A stretch of 64,000 nucleotides of DNA from Ligustrum vulgare (Eukaryota; Streptophyta; Magnoliopsida; Lamiales; Oleaceae): NCBI GenBank assembly GCA_963555705.1, contig OY743190.1:34206929-34270928 (forward strand), read 5' to 3'. Numbering within the stretch: the stretch's first letter is position 1; the number at the start of each line of letters is the position of its first letter. Positions 30,925 to 43,500 of this stretch are shown one piece after another. Both the position numbers and the translations under genes were made by a program. The notes beneath the pieces are model-generated. The model was not told where the DNA came from, made no database searches, and worked only from the letters and a program-made list of their open reading frames with translations.

Positions 30925-33900
30925 TTAAAACCTGGGCTGTGATATGACTTTTGTAAGTAGATCAGCAACTTGGTCTGAAGATAGAATGTATGATATCTCT
31001 AACTCCTTATTCAACACTATATCCCTCACAAAATGCATATCTATTTCAATATGCTTAGTGCGAGCATGATAGACAGGATTTGATGCCAATGCTCTTGCAC
31101 TTAAATTATCGCACCATAGTACTGGAGTGTAATTCGAAGGAAGCTTCAATTCTTTGAACAGAGATTGCAACCATGATATCTCTGCAGTCGCATGAGCAAG
31201 AGCTCTATATTCCGATTCAGTGCTAGACCTTGCAACCACAAGTTGTTTCTTTGAAGACCAAGACACCAAACTATCTCCCCAATAAACACAATACCCTGCA
31301 GTAGATCTCCTATCATCTGGACATGTTGCCCAATCAGCATCTGCATAGGCATTGATACATGGTCTGTCACTAGGTTGAATCCAAAGTTCTTGTCCAAGTG
31401 TCCCCTTGAGATATCTAAAAATTCTTTTAAGAACTTTCCAATGTTCATCAGTAGGACTTTGTAAGTACTGACTCATTTTATTTACAGCAAAAGTGAGGCC
31501 TGGTCTTGTATGTGATAAATATTGTAAACCTCCAATTGCACTTCTATACATGGAAGGATCAGCCATTTTGATTTCCAATGTACTTCGAGATCTTGATTTC
31601 GGTTGACATAGGAGTATTGCTAGGTTTCAGATGTTGATAGTTGAATCTCTTCAGTAAATCTTCAGTGTACTGGTTCTAAGTAAGATGAAGACCAGAATGA
31701 TGTTTATGAACTTCAATCCCTAAAAATTTGTGAAGCAATCCCATGTCCTTCAAGGAAAAACTTGTATTAAGCTTTGTAATGAATATTTGCACCATGACTG
31801 AGTTATTCCCTGTTATAATTATGTCATCTACATATATGAGAGCAAACATTATAAAAGCATCATTTGAAAAATAAAACAGAGAATTGTCTGCCTTAGATTG
31901 ACAGAATTTCATGTCAAGTAAGGTGTCTTTTAGCTTGTCATACCAAGCTCTAGGCGCTTGTCTCAACCCATACAAAGCTTTGTTAAGCTTACACACATAG
32001 TCAGGAAATGACTGATTCACAAATCCTTTCGGCTGGTGCATGTATACATCCTCTTATAGTGTCCCATTTAGAAAGGCATTGTTAATGTCAACTTGTCTTA
32101 TCTCCCAAGACTTTGAAACTGCAATTGTAAATATGATCCTCAATGTAGCAGCCTTAATTACTGGACTAAAAGTCTCATAAAAGTCTATTCCAGGTGTTCG
32201 AAGATAACATTTTGCTATTAACATTGTCTTAAACATCTCAACTTCTCCTTTTGAATTGTACTTTGTTCTAAAAACCCATTTGTTCCCAATCACCTTATAA
32301 CTTGAAGAAGGTGGTATCAAATTCCAGGTGTCATTTTTTATTAGAGCATCATATTCATCTGACATTACAATTCTCCAATCTGCATTAGACAATGCTTCTT
32401 CTACACTCCTAGGTTCAACTGTTTCTTTGCTTAATTTAACATCACAGACGTAGGCTTAAATATCCCTGCTCTAGCTCTAGTAGTCATAGGATGTCTGATG
32501 ATTGGATTAACTTCCTCAAGACTTGCTTGAACTATTTCACAATCAACAACATGTTGATCATCATTACTCAAGGATCCTGTGTCTGTACTTTGAACTAGCG
32601 GCTCACTGGTTTCATTCTCATCATTATTGTCAGTCTGATAGTTTTGTTGTTGAGAAACATCTTGAGGAATATCATCCACTGGAAGATTGGCATCTAAAGA
32701 TGGTGTATCAGGAGTTGATGTATCAGATTTGGAAAAAATTGTTATAGTCTAGAAGAGGAAGTTGACAAATGACACTATCTGATTTCTTTGGATCAGCATG
32801 TTTGTTGAGAAAATTGGAGTGAAAGGGGAACTCTTATTCGTTGAAAACTACATGTCTAGAAGTATAGATTTTTCCTATGGAACTTAGACACTTGTAGCCT
32901 TTGTGTGAATCACCAGAACCTAATAAGACACATTTGACTATATGATAACTAAATTTATGTGTTTGATAAGGTCTTATGCATGGGTAACAAGTACAACCGA
33001 AGGTTCTTATGGAGCTATAATCAACTGGTTTTTTGTAGAGGTTTTGAAAAGGATATATCATGTGAAGAACAGGTGTGGGGAGTCTGTTTATTAGGAAGAC
33101 AACGGTTTTAAAAGCTTCCCACCAGAAGTTTAGTGGCATTTTTACTTGTGCCAAAAGAGTAAGTCCCATTTCAGTTACATGCCTATGTATCCTTTCAGCT
33201 ATTCCATTTTGAGCTGACGCATAGGGACAAGACCGCCTAAGTTCAATTCCTGATTGCTTTGAGATTGTTGTAAATGACCTAAACTCATCTCCCCAATCAG
33301 ATTGTAACACTTTGATTTTCCTTTCAAACTGATTTTCAACTAAAGTTTTAAACTGAACAAAGTTGTTTAATGTTTCAGATTTGGCTTTCATTGGATAAAT
33401 CCAAGTGTGTCTGTTAAAATCATCTATGAACAAGATATAATACCTAAAACCAGAATTAGATCTCAAAGGTACTGGTCCCCACACGTCTGTATGAATTAAG
33501 TCCAATGGAAATGAGGCATGTGAAGTTGAGTTTTGAAATGGAAGATAATTTGACTTGCCAAATTGACATGCTTCACAGAAAGGCAAATTTCATTGATTTT
33601 TGTGTTTTCATTACATAACTTCAAGACTTGTGATATAACATTTTTTGAACGATGTCCAAGTCTTTTGTGCAATACAACTAAGTTGTGACACAAGGACTCA
33701 ACATTGCTAGGATTGCAGTTGACACTATTATTGACACTGGAAATAAAAGACATTGAATTTGATATCTTTGATGATTTGCAAGATGCTAGTTTTGATGTCT
33801 TTGATGATTGGCTGGGTAACTTCAGTTGATACAATCCATCTCTAAGCCTTCTTTCAAGCAGAATTTCCCTTGTTTGAATGTCCTTAACAAAACAACAGGT

Positions 33901-35208
33901 AGAGTGAAATTCCATATAAACTTGATTATCTTTAGTTAGCCGAGAGACACTGATTAGATTTTTCTTGATGTTTGGTACATGAAGTAAATCATTGACAAAT
34001 AACCATTTGTTATTCAAAGTAGGCAGGTTTGTGGTTCCTACATGATCAATATTTAACAGATTTCCATTACCAACTGTTAACTTAATGTTACCTCCATAAT
34101 CATCTGCAGTTACCATGTTGTCTTTGCTATCAGTGATGTGGTTGCTAGCTCCTAGCTCCTGAGTCAGCATACCATGCTAGATCAGCTGGTGTTTGTGGTG
34201 ATGCTATGAATGTAGTGGTTTTCTCAGTATGATTGTTATGCTCTCCAGGTACCTCTCATCATATCTCTTCCAACAGTCATTTACAACATGATTACTCAAC
34301 GCACATATCTGGCATGGATCTTTTCTTTCAATGTATCTACCTCCTCTGCCTCTGTATCTGCCACGACCTCTGAAATTTGAGGTTCTACCACCTCTGCTGT
34401 AGTTGGAACTGGGCTTATGAATGAAGTTTGCAGAAGGTTGAGCAATATTGATTGAACTCAAATCATTTCTCACAGCATTTAGATGCTCAAGTCTGCTTTC
34501 AAAAGTCATCAGCAAGGATTGCAATTCACACCATGTTATTGAATCGCTACTATTGATTTGAACCACTATGGGAGTATATTCCTCATCCAAACTAGCCAGG
34601 GCTTGAGTTACTAAGTCAGGGATAGAAATACACTTACCAGAAACTTCAAGATTATCCGCCAACTGTTTGATAGTATTGAGATATGAATCAATACTCGTGG
34701 ACCCTTTTCTGGTTCTCATCAACTATCCAGTGAGATAAGTCATCCTTGACTTATTCAAGACACCATAACTTTATTTTATGGAGTTCCAGAGCTCAAATGA
34801 ACTGCAGCTACTCATGACCCTCATTGCTATCTCTTGTGTCATGGAAAAATAGATCCATCCCATTAACAGTTGATCTATAGAAACCCACTTGCCGTGTTCT
34901 GGATTTAACACCATTTCCACCTTTGAGACTTCAGCAGTTGTAACTTGTTGACTGAGATACTCTGGTGGACACTTCTTTGTCCCGAGTATAAAACCTTCTA
35001 AGTTATGGCCTCTTATGATGGGTATAGTAAGGTTTTGCCACAGCAGAAAATTGTTTCTCTCAAGCTTGATCGATGGAGTGTGGGTCAAATTTATGCCAAA
35101 AGGAGAAAGGTGATTTCCTCCCAACGATGGAGGCATCATAGTTTCAGAACTTGATTGGGAAAGAGAAGGTGAAGCTGAAGGATTGTTTGGTGGAGTGACA
35201 TTCGCCAT
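30925..35208 (-). pseudogene. copia-3 gag-pol, multiply frameshifted
   Basis: Gag begins at ATG 35208 (MANVTPPNNPSASPSLSQ) and continues after a stop/frameshift near 34,730-34,770. A zinc knuckle CQICALSNHVVNDC lies near 34,300. The protease DSGAS motif is split by a 7-bp tandem duplication (GAGCTAG twice) near 34,145-34,160. Integrase (32834-33586) keeps D in HTDVWGP, D in QSDWGDEF and E in IAERIHR. RT occupies 32392-31676 with YVDDIIITG and a stop after NGTL. RNase H (31578-30925) has STESEYRALAHA. At least five frame breaks separate the pieces, so the copy is inactive. Confidence 0.88.
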
Positions 35209-35227
35209 GTGTATTGCTCTGATACCA

Positions 35228-35535
35228 AGTCTGAAAGTGAGATATTTTGAATCTTAATTTTATTTCATAAAACTTGAGGAATGAAAAAAAGATCCATTTA
35301 CAGGGATATATAGAATAAAGAATGCTGCTATACAACTGATACAAAAGCACGAGAATTAGCTCTGACTACTAACAGCTTGACACGTGGAAGAAGTGGTGGA
35401 AGCTTAAGCCTAAAAATAAGGACCGTTGTCTGCAGTAGTAACAGACTTGATGCTGGTGTTGATCACGTTTTTATCATTATAGATTTCATTTCTCTTGTTT
35501 CTTCTTATTCATGCATTGAGGTATGATCCTTAACA
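35228..35535 (-). repeat. copia-3 5' LTR
   Basis: 308 bp, adjoining the primer binding site and the AAGTT duplication. Confidence 0.9.
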
Positions 35536-35540
35536 AAGTT

Positions 35541-38500
35541 GAATAGTACAAAATTTCAGGCCATATTCGATTTGTTATTTACTTACTTTTAGGTCGTTTT
35601 TAGTATTCAATTTTCGAAAATACTGAAAATACGTTCACTATCCCATTTTCAAAAATGAGTTTTCATTAACAAAAGAAAAAGTTACACATAAAACCCCAAA
35701 TGCCAAAATATTGTTTAGGGAGTTTTCAATACAAATCACTTCGAAAATGTCTGCCAACTCGGTTGCTCAATTGAATGGCAACACAAAAGAGGTGAAGGTC
35801 CCATGTTCAATCCCTCAAAATTACAATTTAAAACAATATAATTTTATTTATTTATTTATATTTTCGTCCACCTTCTTCTCCATCTTTCTTTCAATCCACA
35901 GTCGAGAATTTATTACCATCCAAAACAAAAGCAGTCACCTTCCAACGCTTATACGTACATAGCGTTTAACTCAACTCCTCTAGTTCTAGATGAAACTATC
36001 TTTGTGTTACGTGCCTGTGCCCGGAAGTGAAGAAAGTGGAAAACTTCAGCTTTGTTAATTTGTTTTAATGAATAAATTTATTTTGTTGGTTTAGTTAGAG
36101 ACATAGTCAAATAAAGTATCAAACCATGCATGTGTGTCATGTATGGGTTATTGTCTTCCTATTTTCATGCAATTTTCATATTTCCTATGTAGTGGGCTGT
36201 TAAACCAAGTCTATTTAAGAGACTCGCTGTAATTATTAATTTTTAGGAGAATGAATAATTAAGATTTACTTAAAAAGTCAAATATTGTAGACTTGACTTT
36301 TAATTGATGATTAAGATTGAATACTGTAGAAAAAAAAGAAAATTTTAAGGGTTTATATTGGGAATATAAAGAATTAAGAAATAAATATCTTCCTTTATCA
36401 TCTTCTGAAGGCACGAATTGTCTTGCCAAAGTAATCTTTCATTCTTTCTTTTTGCTAAAATCCTCCTCTTCTTTTTTTATTACAAATTAATTCCTTATCC
36501 CTTCGATGATGAATGCTTCGCACTACCAAACTACCCACACACCAAGTAATGGAAGAAACTGGGAAAGATATTGATGATGACATTCTTTTCTTGTCTTCTT
36601 TACAACACGAAATTAATAATGCTGGTGGTGATTAATCATTTACTAGTATTGTGTCTTGGCTTGAAATGACGATGAGGATTTGTCATTTTCTTTCATGGAC
36701 AGTCAAATTCACAATATCCGCACTCTTGATAAAATCCAATTTGCATAGTTCGAGTGAATTTTTTTATAGAAAGAAGACTTATATAATAGGTCCTTTTGGA
36801 TCGAGCAAAATTACACTGAGATTATGATTCTCCCTCTTTAACTCATTCATTCGTCACACCAAATTCTCTTATTTGGCTCTCTTTTCATATTCGTATACAC
36901 ACAATTTTTAAGTAGAAATTGTGACTTTTATTTATAGATTATGATTGTGCACGTAATGGTATCTTGAAGTAAGGTTTGTGTTTCTTATTTGTCCCATATT
37001 TTTAAAAAATTATAAAGTAAAACACATTTTTCACTTTTCTATTTTGAGAAATAGCTTTTCAAAATCACATAAAGAACTCAATTTTCGTTATCTAAAAATA
37101 GGCACCCAAACACAAAATTAAAAATGAATTTCAAAACTCAAAACTGAAGAGAATAGCCCCTCATATTTTGTGCACAATTATTTTTGTTTTTAGTTTTAAT
37201 TTAGAAAATAAGGTTAACCATAATGTAATTGCTTAAAACTTACCACCAATGAGAACCATAAAGTGTGCCCACCCTCAACTTGGCATGGTGAGCATTCATT
37301 GTCAGGTGTGGTCTTGACACCCCCAATAAGGGGGGACACGTGCCCCTGGTGAGTACCATAAGATTTCTATAAAACTTACACTTTTATAAATCAAAATATT
37401 TGTCAAGATTTTAGCATTGAAATATTTCATTAATTTTACTTGCAACCATATCTTAAATAATATTAATCTCAAAATATAAAATTTATTATGTAAAACCAAT
37501 AGCAAGATTTCCTATCGAATTTTGGCAGGACTTTGTTGTTGGAAGGGTTTTTGGTAGAGGTGAATAAGGTTCGATTTGTTCAATTTGTGACAAAATCTCA
37601 AACCAAACTTGTTAAAATGGTTGGATAAACCAAACCAAACCAAATTAATCCAAACAATTTCATTTTCAAAATAAAAATATATTTTTGTGGTTTGGTGAGT
37701 TTGAAATTGCAATTCCCAACATATAGATTAGTAAATTCTAAACAAATTTAAAGATACATATTCATCTAAATTTCAAGTTAAAATGTGAACTTATATTTTT
37801 ATAACGATAGTGTTTTCTAATTGAGCGTTTTTTATATTGTCGCAAAATTAAAGGTGTGAACTGTAGTGTAAGAGATTGAACGAAGAAAACTTTTTAGTAT
37901 TATTCTTGTTAATATATATACGGATGCGGTATAACCTTCGTGATGGTATAACCCAACATTATTATGTTTATTATTTTTGTTATTAATATGTATATACGGA
38001 TGCGGTATAACCCCGTGGAAATATAAGCCCAATGTTGTTCTTGATATGTCGTCTACTTAGATTATATAAATATGTAAAAGGGATAATAAATAAACATGAT
38101 CTAAATGGGTAATGAAATTGGTTAAAGTGATCTCATGAGGTAAAACTCTAACCAATATTATTTGGATATTTTGAGTAATCCGTGTTCTTTACGTGATCTG
38201 AAATTCATTAATTTCTATTGATAAAAATGGTAATCTAACCTCGACAATTATTGATTTGTCGTCTAACATGATTTTCTAAAGATGTTAAAGGGAAATTAAA
38301 TGTATTAATAAAAATGGTGGTTTGATCTAATGATCTAAATTCCTAGCAATGCTATTTGTTGTTTGAACATATGAACATTGCGAGTAACATTTGTACTTGT
38401 TTATGTGATGTAATACTTGTATTTGCTTATGTGATCTGAAATGCTACTTCATGATACGTTTAAAGTTATTTTTTATACATTGCATAAAAAGGATTTTTCC

Positions 38501-38922
38501 TGAATGATATTACAATCAAACCCTATCCCGATTGTTATATCACCTATAGTGCTTATCTTGATATTCGCGCCTCGGAGTCCAGTAATTGGATTATGATGTG
38601 GTTACGTTTGTTATTGAGAATTAATTTTCCCACTTGTATTTTGGAAGTGAATCTGCTTGTTATCTGGATTTAAATCTCCTACTTGTTATATCATGTACGC
38701 TTGGAATAATAGTTGATTTGAATATAGGCTCATTAAAAGTCACGTTTTTTTTTTTGAAAATACATGTATGAAATTGGCTTGTTTAATATGCATTTACATT
38801 GATCTTGAATTTATGAAGTTGACTTGTTTAATGAATCCGAAGATTCGTTCACCTGTTAGAAGTTTCAATATGTGGCATTTATTTATTTAGAAATGAGCTT
38901 TGTTAAAGAGATTAATCCTGAA
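35541..38922. other. Gene-free interval
   Basis: No frame above background and no splice-supported exon. The stretch 35,585-35,740 resembles 19,215-19,345 (both include TTTTCGAAAATACTGAAAA and a later AACAAAAGAAAAA), so it is a dispersed repeat. An imperfect direct repeat containing ATATACGGATGCGGTATAAC occurs at about 37,914 and 37,990. Confidence 0.55.
37907..38035 (+). repeat. Imperfect direct repeat, about 75-bp period
   Basis: Two units sharing TATACGGATGCGGTATAACC followed by CGTG...TATAA(C/G)CCCAA. The second unit starts about 75 bp after the first. Confidence 0.75.
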
Positions 38923-38965
38923 CTAGATTTTCCCCCGTGCGATGCACGGGACATATAAATGAATA
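38923..38965 (-). mobile_element. Helitron 3' terminus
   Basis: In minus sense: a hairpin with arms CCCGTGC and GCACGGG around a three-base loop (38934-38950), a short spacer, then CTAG followed by T at 38923-38922. A GC hairpin plus terminal CTRR before a target T is the Helitron 3' signature. The element would extend to the right; its 5' end (TC...) was not found, and the next 800 bp is extremely AT-rich. Confidence 0.65.
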
Positions 38966-39779
38966 ACAAACATATATAACATAATTACAAATGTGTATGA
39001 TGTTATATATGTTTTTTAATACTGTTTTATTTTACTAATAAATTCTCTAACAATTACGTTATCTTCAATACTGATTAATTATTCTAGCTTTGTTAAAACA
39101 TCATACATTTTTAATTACGCTATTTTCAATACTATTTTATTAATAACATAACATGTATTTAGTTAATATACACAGATATTTAATTATATTCTTTTTTAAT
39201 TACATAATTAAATTATGTTCTTTTAAATACTATTTTATTATTACAGCATTATTATTATTAATTAAAACAACATACATTTTTAATTATGTTACTTTTTAAT
39301 ACTATTTTACAAATTAAAATTTTTAATTATATCCTTTTCATAACTTAATTAAGTTATTTTCTTTTCAATAGTGCTTTAATTATTATAATAACTTTTTTAA
39401 AGTAATACTTTTTTTTACTTATGTTATTATTAATCCATCGTTTAAAAATGTACGTGGTTGCATTCTTTTATGAATATAATTTTATATTCAAACTCTACAT
39501 CATAATTACAAATTATAAAATATATTGAAAATACCAACTAATTAATAGCTGAATATATAACATTACTAATAATGAGATAAAATCATTTTCAAAGTGACTG
39601 TTTATATTCTCTAGATAAAAGCAATTTTGAAATGTAAATATACAATCATTTTTTTAATCTCTATAAACAATGAATTTTCATTTTAGAAAAGTGTAAAAAA
39701 GGCGGGAAACTATGTGGTGTTATATTTGACAACTTTATTGTTATAATATATATAAATAAATAATATATAATATATATAT
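38966..39779. other. AT-rich non-coding DNA, probable Helitron body
   Basis: Degenerate internal repeats of ACATACATTTTTAATTA(T/C)G and AATACTATTTTATTA. No coding potential. Ends in a TA-rich tract against the next LTR element. Confidence 0.5.
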
Positions 39780-39943
39780 TGTTATAAACTAGAGAGAAAA
39801 AGAGAGACACCAATAAACTTGTGTACTTTATTATAAACCATAGCCCCCTATATATAAGGGAAGAAATAAATATACAAAGTAATTATAACTAGGGTTACGG
39901 GGATACAATTGTCATTCACTAATACAAGATAATATTTACAACA
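39780..39943 (-). repeat. LE2 3' LTR
   Basis: 164 bp, nearly identical to the right copy. Includes CACCAATAAACTTGTGTAC and GGGTTACGGGGATACAATTG. Confidence 0.88.
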
Positions 39944-39977
39944 CTCTCCCTTGAATGACATATTACAAAATATCTGC

Positions 39978-40580
39978 CTTGTTTGATAAAAACCCAATGG
40001 GACAAAAATATCAAACGAAGGAAAAAAAGTACAGTTATTCTTGGAGTATTAAAATAAATGTTGCCTCGTTAAAATCTCGCCAAGAAAATTCAATGGGACA
40101 AAACCTTGGCTAAGGAAAAAGAGTACAGCTACTCCCCCTAGTGTTGATCGCTGTAAATCATCGAGTCAATATATCTCAATCTTGTAAACTAGTTTCTTGA
40201 ATGTAGATGTTGATAGTGCTTTTGTAGATAAATCAACTTCATCGTTAGTTGAATGAATTTGTTGAAAATTCTGAAGTATTTTGATACTGCATCGTTAAAA
40301 CCTTGTCAGAAAAATTCTGTGGGAAAAAACCTGAACGAAGGAAAAAGAGTACAACTACTCCCCCTGATTCAATATGTATTGAATCATCCAAATAGTTACT
40401 TCCCCTGATTCAATTTCTATTGAATCATTCATACTTGATCTCTTCAGGAGTTTCGTATAGGAAAGTATATCAATAGACATTGATAACAGTTACTTCATTA
40501 AAAACCTTTCCAGGAAAACCTCGTGGGACAAAACCTCGGTTAAGGAAAAAAGAGTGTAGCGCATATTAGCTCCCCCTCAT
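39978..40580 (-). repeat. Four related modules at the LE2 3' end
   Basis: Modules around 39,978-40,050, 40,062-40,140, 40,289-40,371 and 40,497-40,580 share TTAAAACCTTG...GGGACAAAACCT...AAGGAAAAAGAGTAC...CTCCCCCT on the plus strand. Two are followed by GATTCAAT inverted repeats (40366-40385 and 40407-40426). Similar modules are familiar from non-coding parts of other plant retroelements; their role is unknown. Confidence 0.75.
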
Positions 40581-43500
40581 GGGAACATTACAATTGTTTG
40601 GATATTGCATATAATTATTTCAACTGTTAATCGGTGTAATATCGAATATCTTCACCAAGCATATATAAATGGCATATATCCCATGTTATTTGTTCTTCGA
40701 ATATAAATTCAATTGTGCTTTTGAACTTGAAGAACTATAAAATATTTCTAATGATTTGAACATGCTACATCGAGTTATTTTCTATAATCAATGCAGTTCT
40801 AAAATTTGGAAGTGACTTATTCACTTCAACGAACAATTAACTTATTCACTTCAGGTGAATAATTAACCATGAATTTGAATATAAAAATCAATTGCCACGA
40901 TTTTTATTCACAGTAATGGTATATCTCAATTTTAACACTTTGTCATATAGAGTCATTTGTATCATTCTTCATGTAATCTAATTTCATATTATCAATCACA
41001 TTCCATTGGAAATTGAATATATTAAAGGCATATGATATATTCAGATAGCAAAATATCTTTATACTCTGATCAAACAAGTTTCTTAAAAACTTGAATTATA
41101 TGTTTCAAACATATTTAATCCTTCGAGGATTATATTGTATGCTTCAGGCATAGTATATGTTTCACATTGCAATTGTCAAATTGTTACCACCAAATTTAAG
41201 TCGTGAAACTTTAGATATGTAATGATTTCTATATTTCAAATATATTTTCTCTAATTATTTCACCTCAATCTCAAAGTACTGAGGTATTGATTACCCTTTT
41301 TAATCTCATTCATTGGTACTTCAAAGAATACTCCCAACGTACCAAGTTGATGATCATACATTTTGATATCACTCATTGGTACATCAAAGAGCGCAAGGTA
41401 GTAATCAGAGTGAATCATTTTTCATTATATACATTTCTAATAATCATATAATTATCGGCACTTATTATGCATTTTCAGGCAAATAAAATATTGTATCTGT
41501 ACCAAATCTTTGAAACATTCGTTGCGCAACAAGTCATGTATTACGACTATACCTATAGGTATTTTACTGACTTTACACTTTTATGTGTTTGGACTTCAGG
41601 TCCCAAAACTTCATGTTTTGTAATAACTTTAATTTAGCCTGAATGCATACTTTTGCCAACTATTTTTATGTCGATTTTCTTCGACATATTTTCTTTTATT
41701 ATCCTCGCTATCATTCAAATTATGATGCAGCTAGCTTCACAATTTAATTTTGCATAAGTGCTTTATAAAGTGTGTCGACACAATTATCATCTCAATTTGA
41801 TTTCTTTCTCCACAAGACATAACTATAGAGATCTCAAATTTTCAATATTTCAAGTACTTGAATCTATTTTGGAGATTTACAATTAATTATGTCAATAAAT
41901 ACTCTCCCACGAGTATATGCCTCCTCAATAAGACCATCATAATCATTTGCTCAATCTTTATTTATTTGGAGATCTTTATTCGAATCAATTATCGCTACGC
42001 TTCAGGCATGATATACATCAATATAAGACAGAGCATCTGTAGCTAGTATATGAGATTTTATTAATCTCTTATGCATCTTGTAATTATGTTATCTCTTGAA
42101 CTTTTCGTTCGTATTTTCAATCGAACTTCTGATTTGTGTTATCAATCGCGATGATATAGATAACATAATATGATCCATTTGTTTGATTTTAAGCTACTAA
42201 TCTTCCCCCTAATTTTGAGAAAATTGTCAAATCAAATTGACAATCATTTTTTTTTACGTTGTAAAATATCACCCATTTGTGATATATGTTCAAATAACGC
42301 ATTTTTCTCAACATTCTTTATTTTCCATATCAGTGCATTGTGGTGGATAAATTACACTATTAAAAAATTATATGGAAAAATTAGGCTCTAACCATAAGCC
42401 AATTATAACAGGGAGAATTATGATTTTGGCATGATGCGTAATAGAATTCCCTAAACAAAAAGGGAAGTATTTTGTTCTCAATTAAATTAAGTGAAGGCGT
42501 TTAACAAGCAAAAATGTTAAACCATTTATCGATATCCCAACTAACACTTATTAAAATGTTGAGATTCATGTCCACTAGCATTATCAAGACACATTCTTGA
42601 TTATATAATCTGAAAAGAATTTTTTGCTCATAATTCATAATTTAAGCAATAATTTCGCAAACTTCAGGTTGCGAACACCATGCAATCATCTGGTACATGT
42701 ATCAAATCTATTAGATACAAATAATATTTAGATGATCAACGTGGAGGATGATGATGGTCCATTTATCACCCTAATTATTTTTCAGAAATATAGGAAATTT
42801 AATCCCTATTTTAGCTAGTGACAGTCAAGAAATTTCATGAAAGAGAATAAACATCGTATATGATTGGATTGAAGAATCTTCTGATTCTTCATTAACTATC
42901 CATTTTAATTTTGCATCATTATTGATTCAGTGATGGTTCAACTGGTCATGTCAAATAATAAAATCAAATTGAACTTCTGGTTCAATATAAGATATAATCC
43001 AATGATTAAACATATAATCATATATTATTCAAGTAGTCAAACTAATCAATGTCCTTATGACATTAGTTATATGTTTTCCTTCATGGATAAATATGAACTC
43101 AAATGATATATTCTTCGAAGCATATGCTACTTCGAAAGCACGTTTTTATTGCTAATTCAAAATCAATATGTCAATATTCTTCTGGAATATTGAAATTATA
43201 ATATCATATTCTTCAAAAGCGGATAATATTATTTTATAAATGTTGTGCTTCTTCGGGAGCAACAACGTATTGCTTCTTTAAGAGCAAAAATGAAATATTC
43301 TTTTGGAATATTTTATTAAATAACTCAAATGAGATATTTCTAATGCTGCAATATTCTGTTGGAATGTCCATTTAGATCAATATTCTTTTGGAATATTGAT
43401 TTAGATTATTTCTTTTTCTAGAATAGTGATACAATATTCTTCTGAAATATTGTACTATAATATTGAATGTAAAACATACATTCGAACAAATGTTTATTGT

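Larger units (their letters stand above)
30557..35535 (-). mobile_element. Ty1/copia retrotransposon copia-3
   Basis: Complete minus-strand element of 4979 bp with LTRs 30557-30872 and 35228-35535, flanked by AAGTT (30552-30556 and 35536-35540). The primer site TGGTATCAGAGC at 35216-35227 abuts the right LTR; a polypurine tract (GAAGGGGGTG in element sense) abuts the left LTR. LTRs show about ten substitutions plus small indels (about 97% identity), so it is older than copia-2. The element ends in CT rather than CA at the LTR 3' edge, in both copies. Confidence 0.93.
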
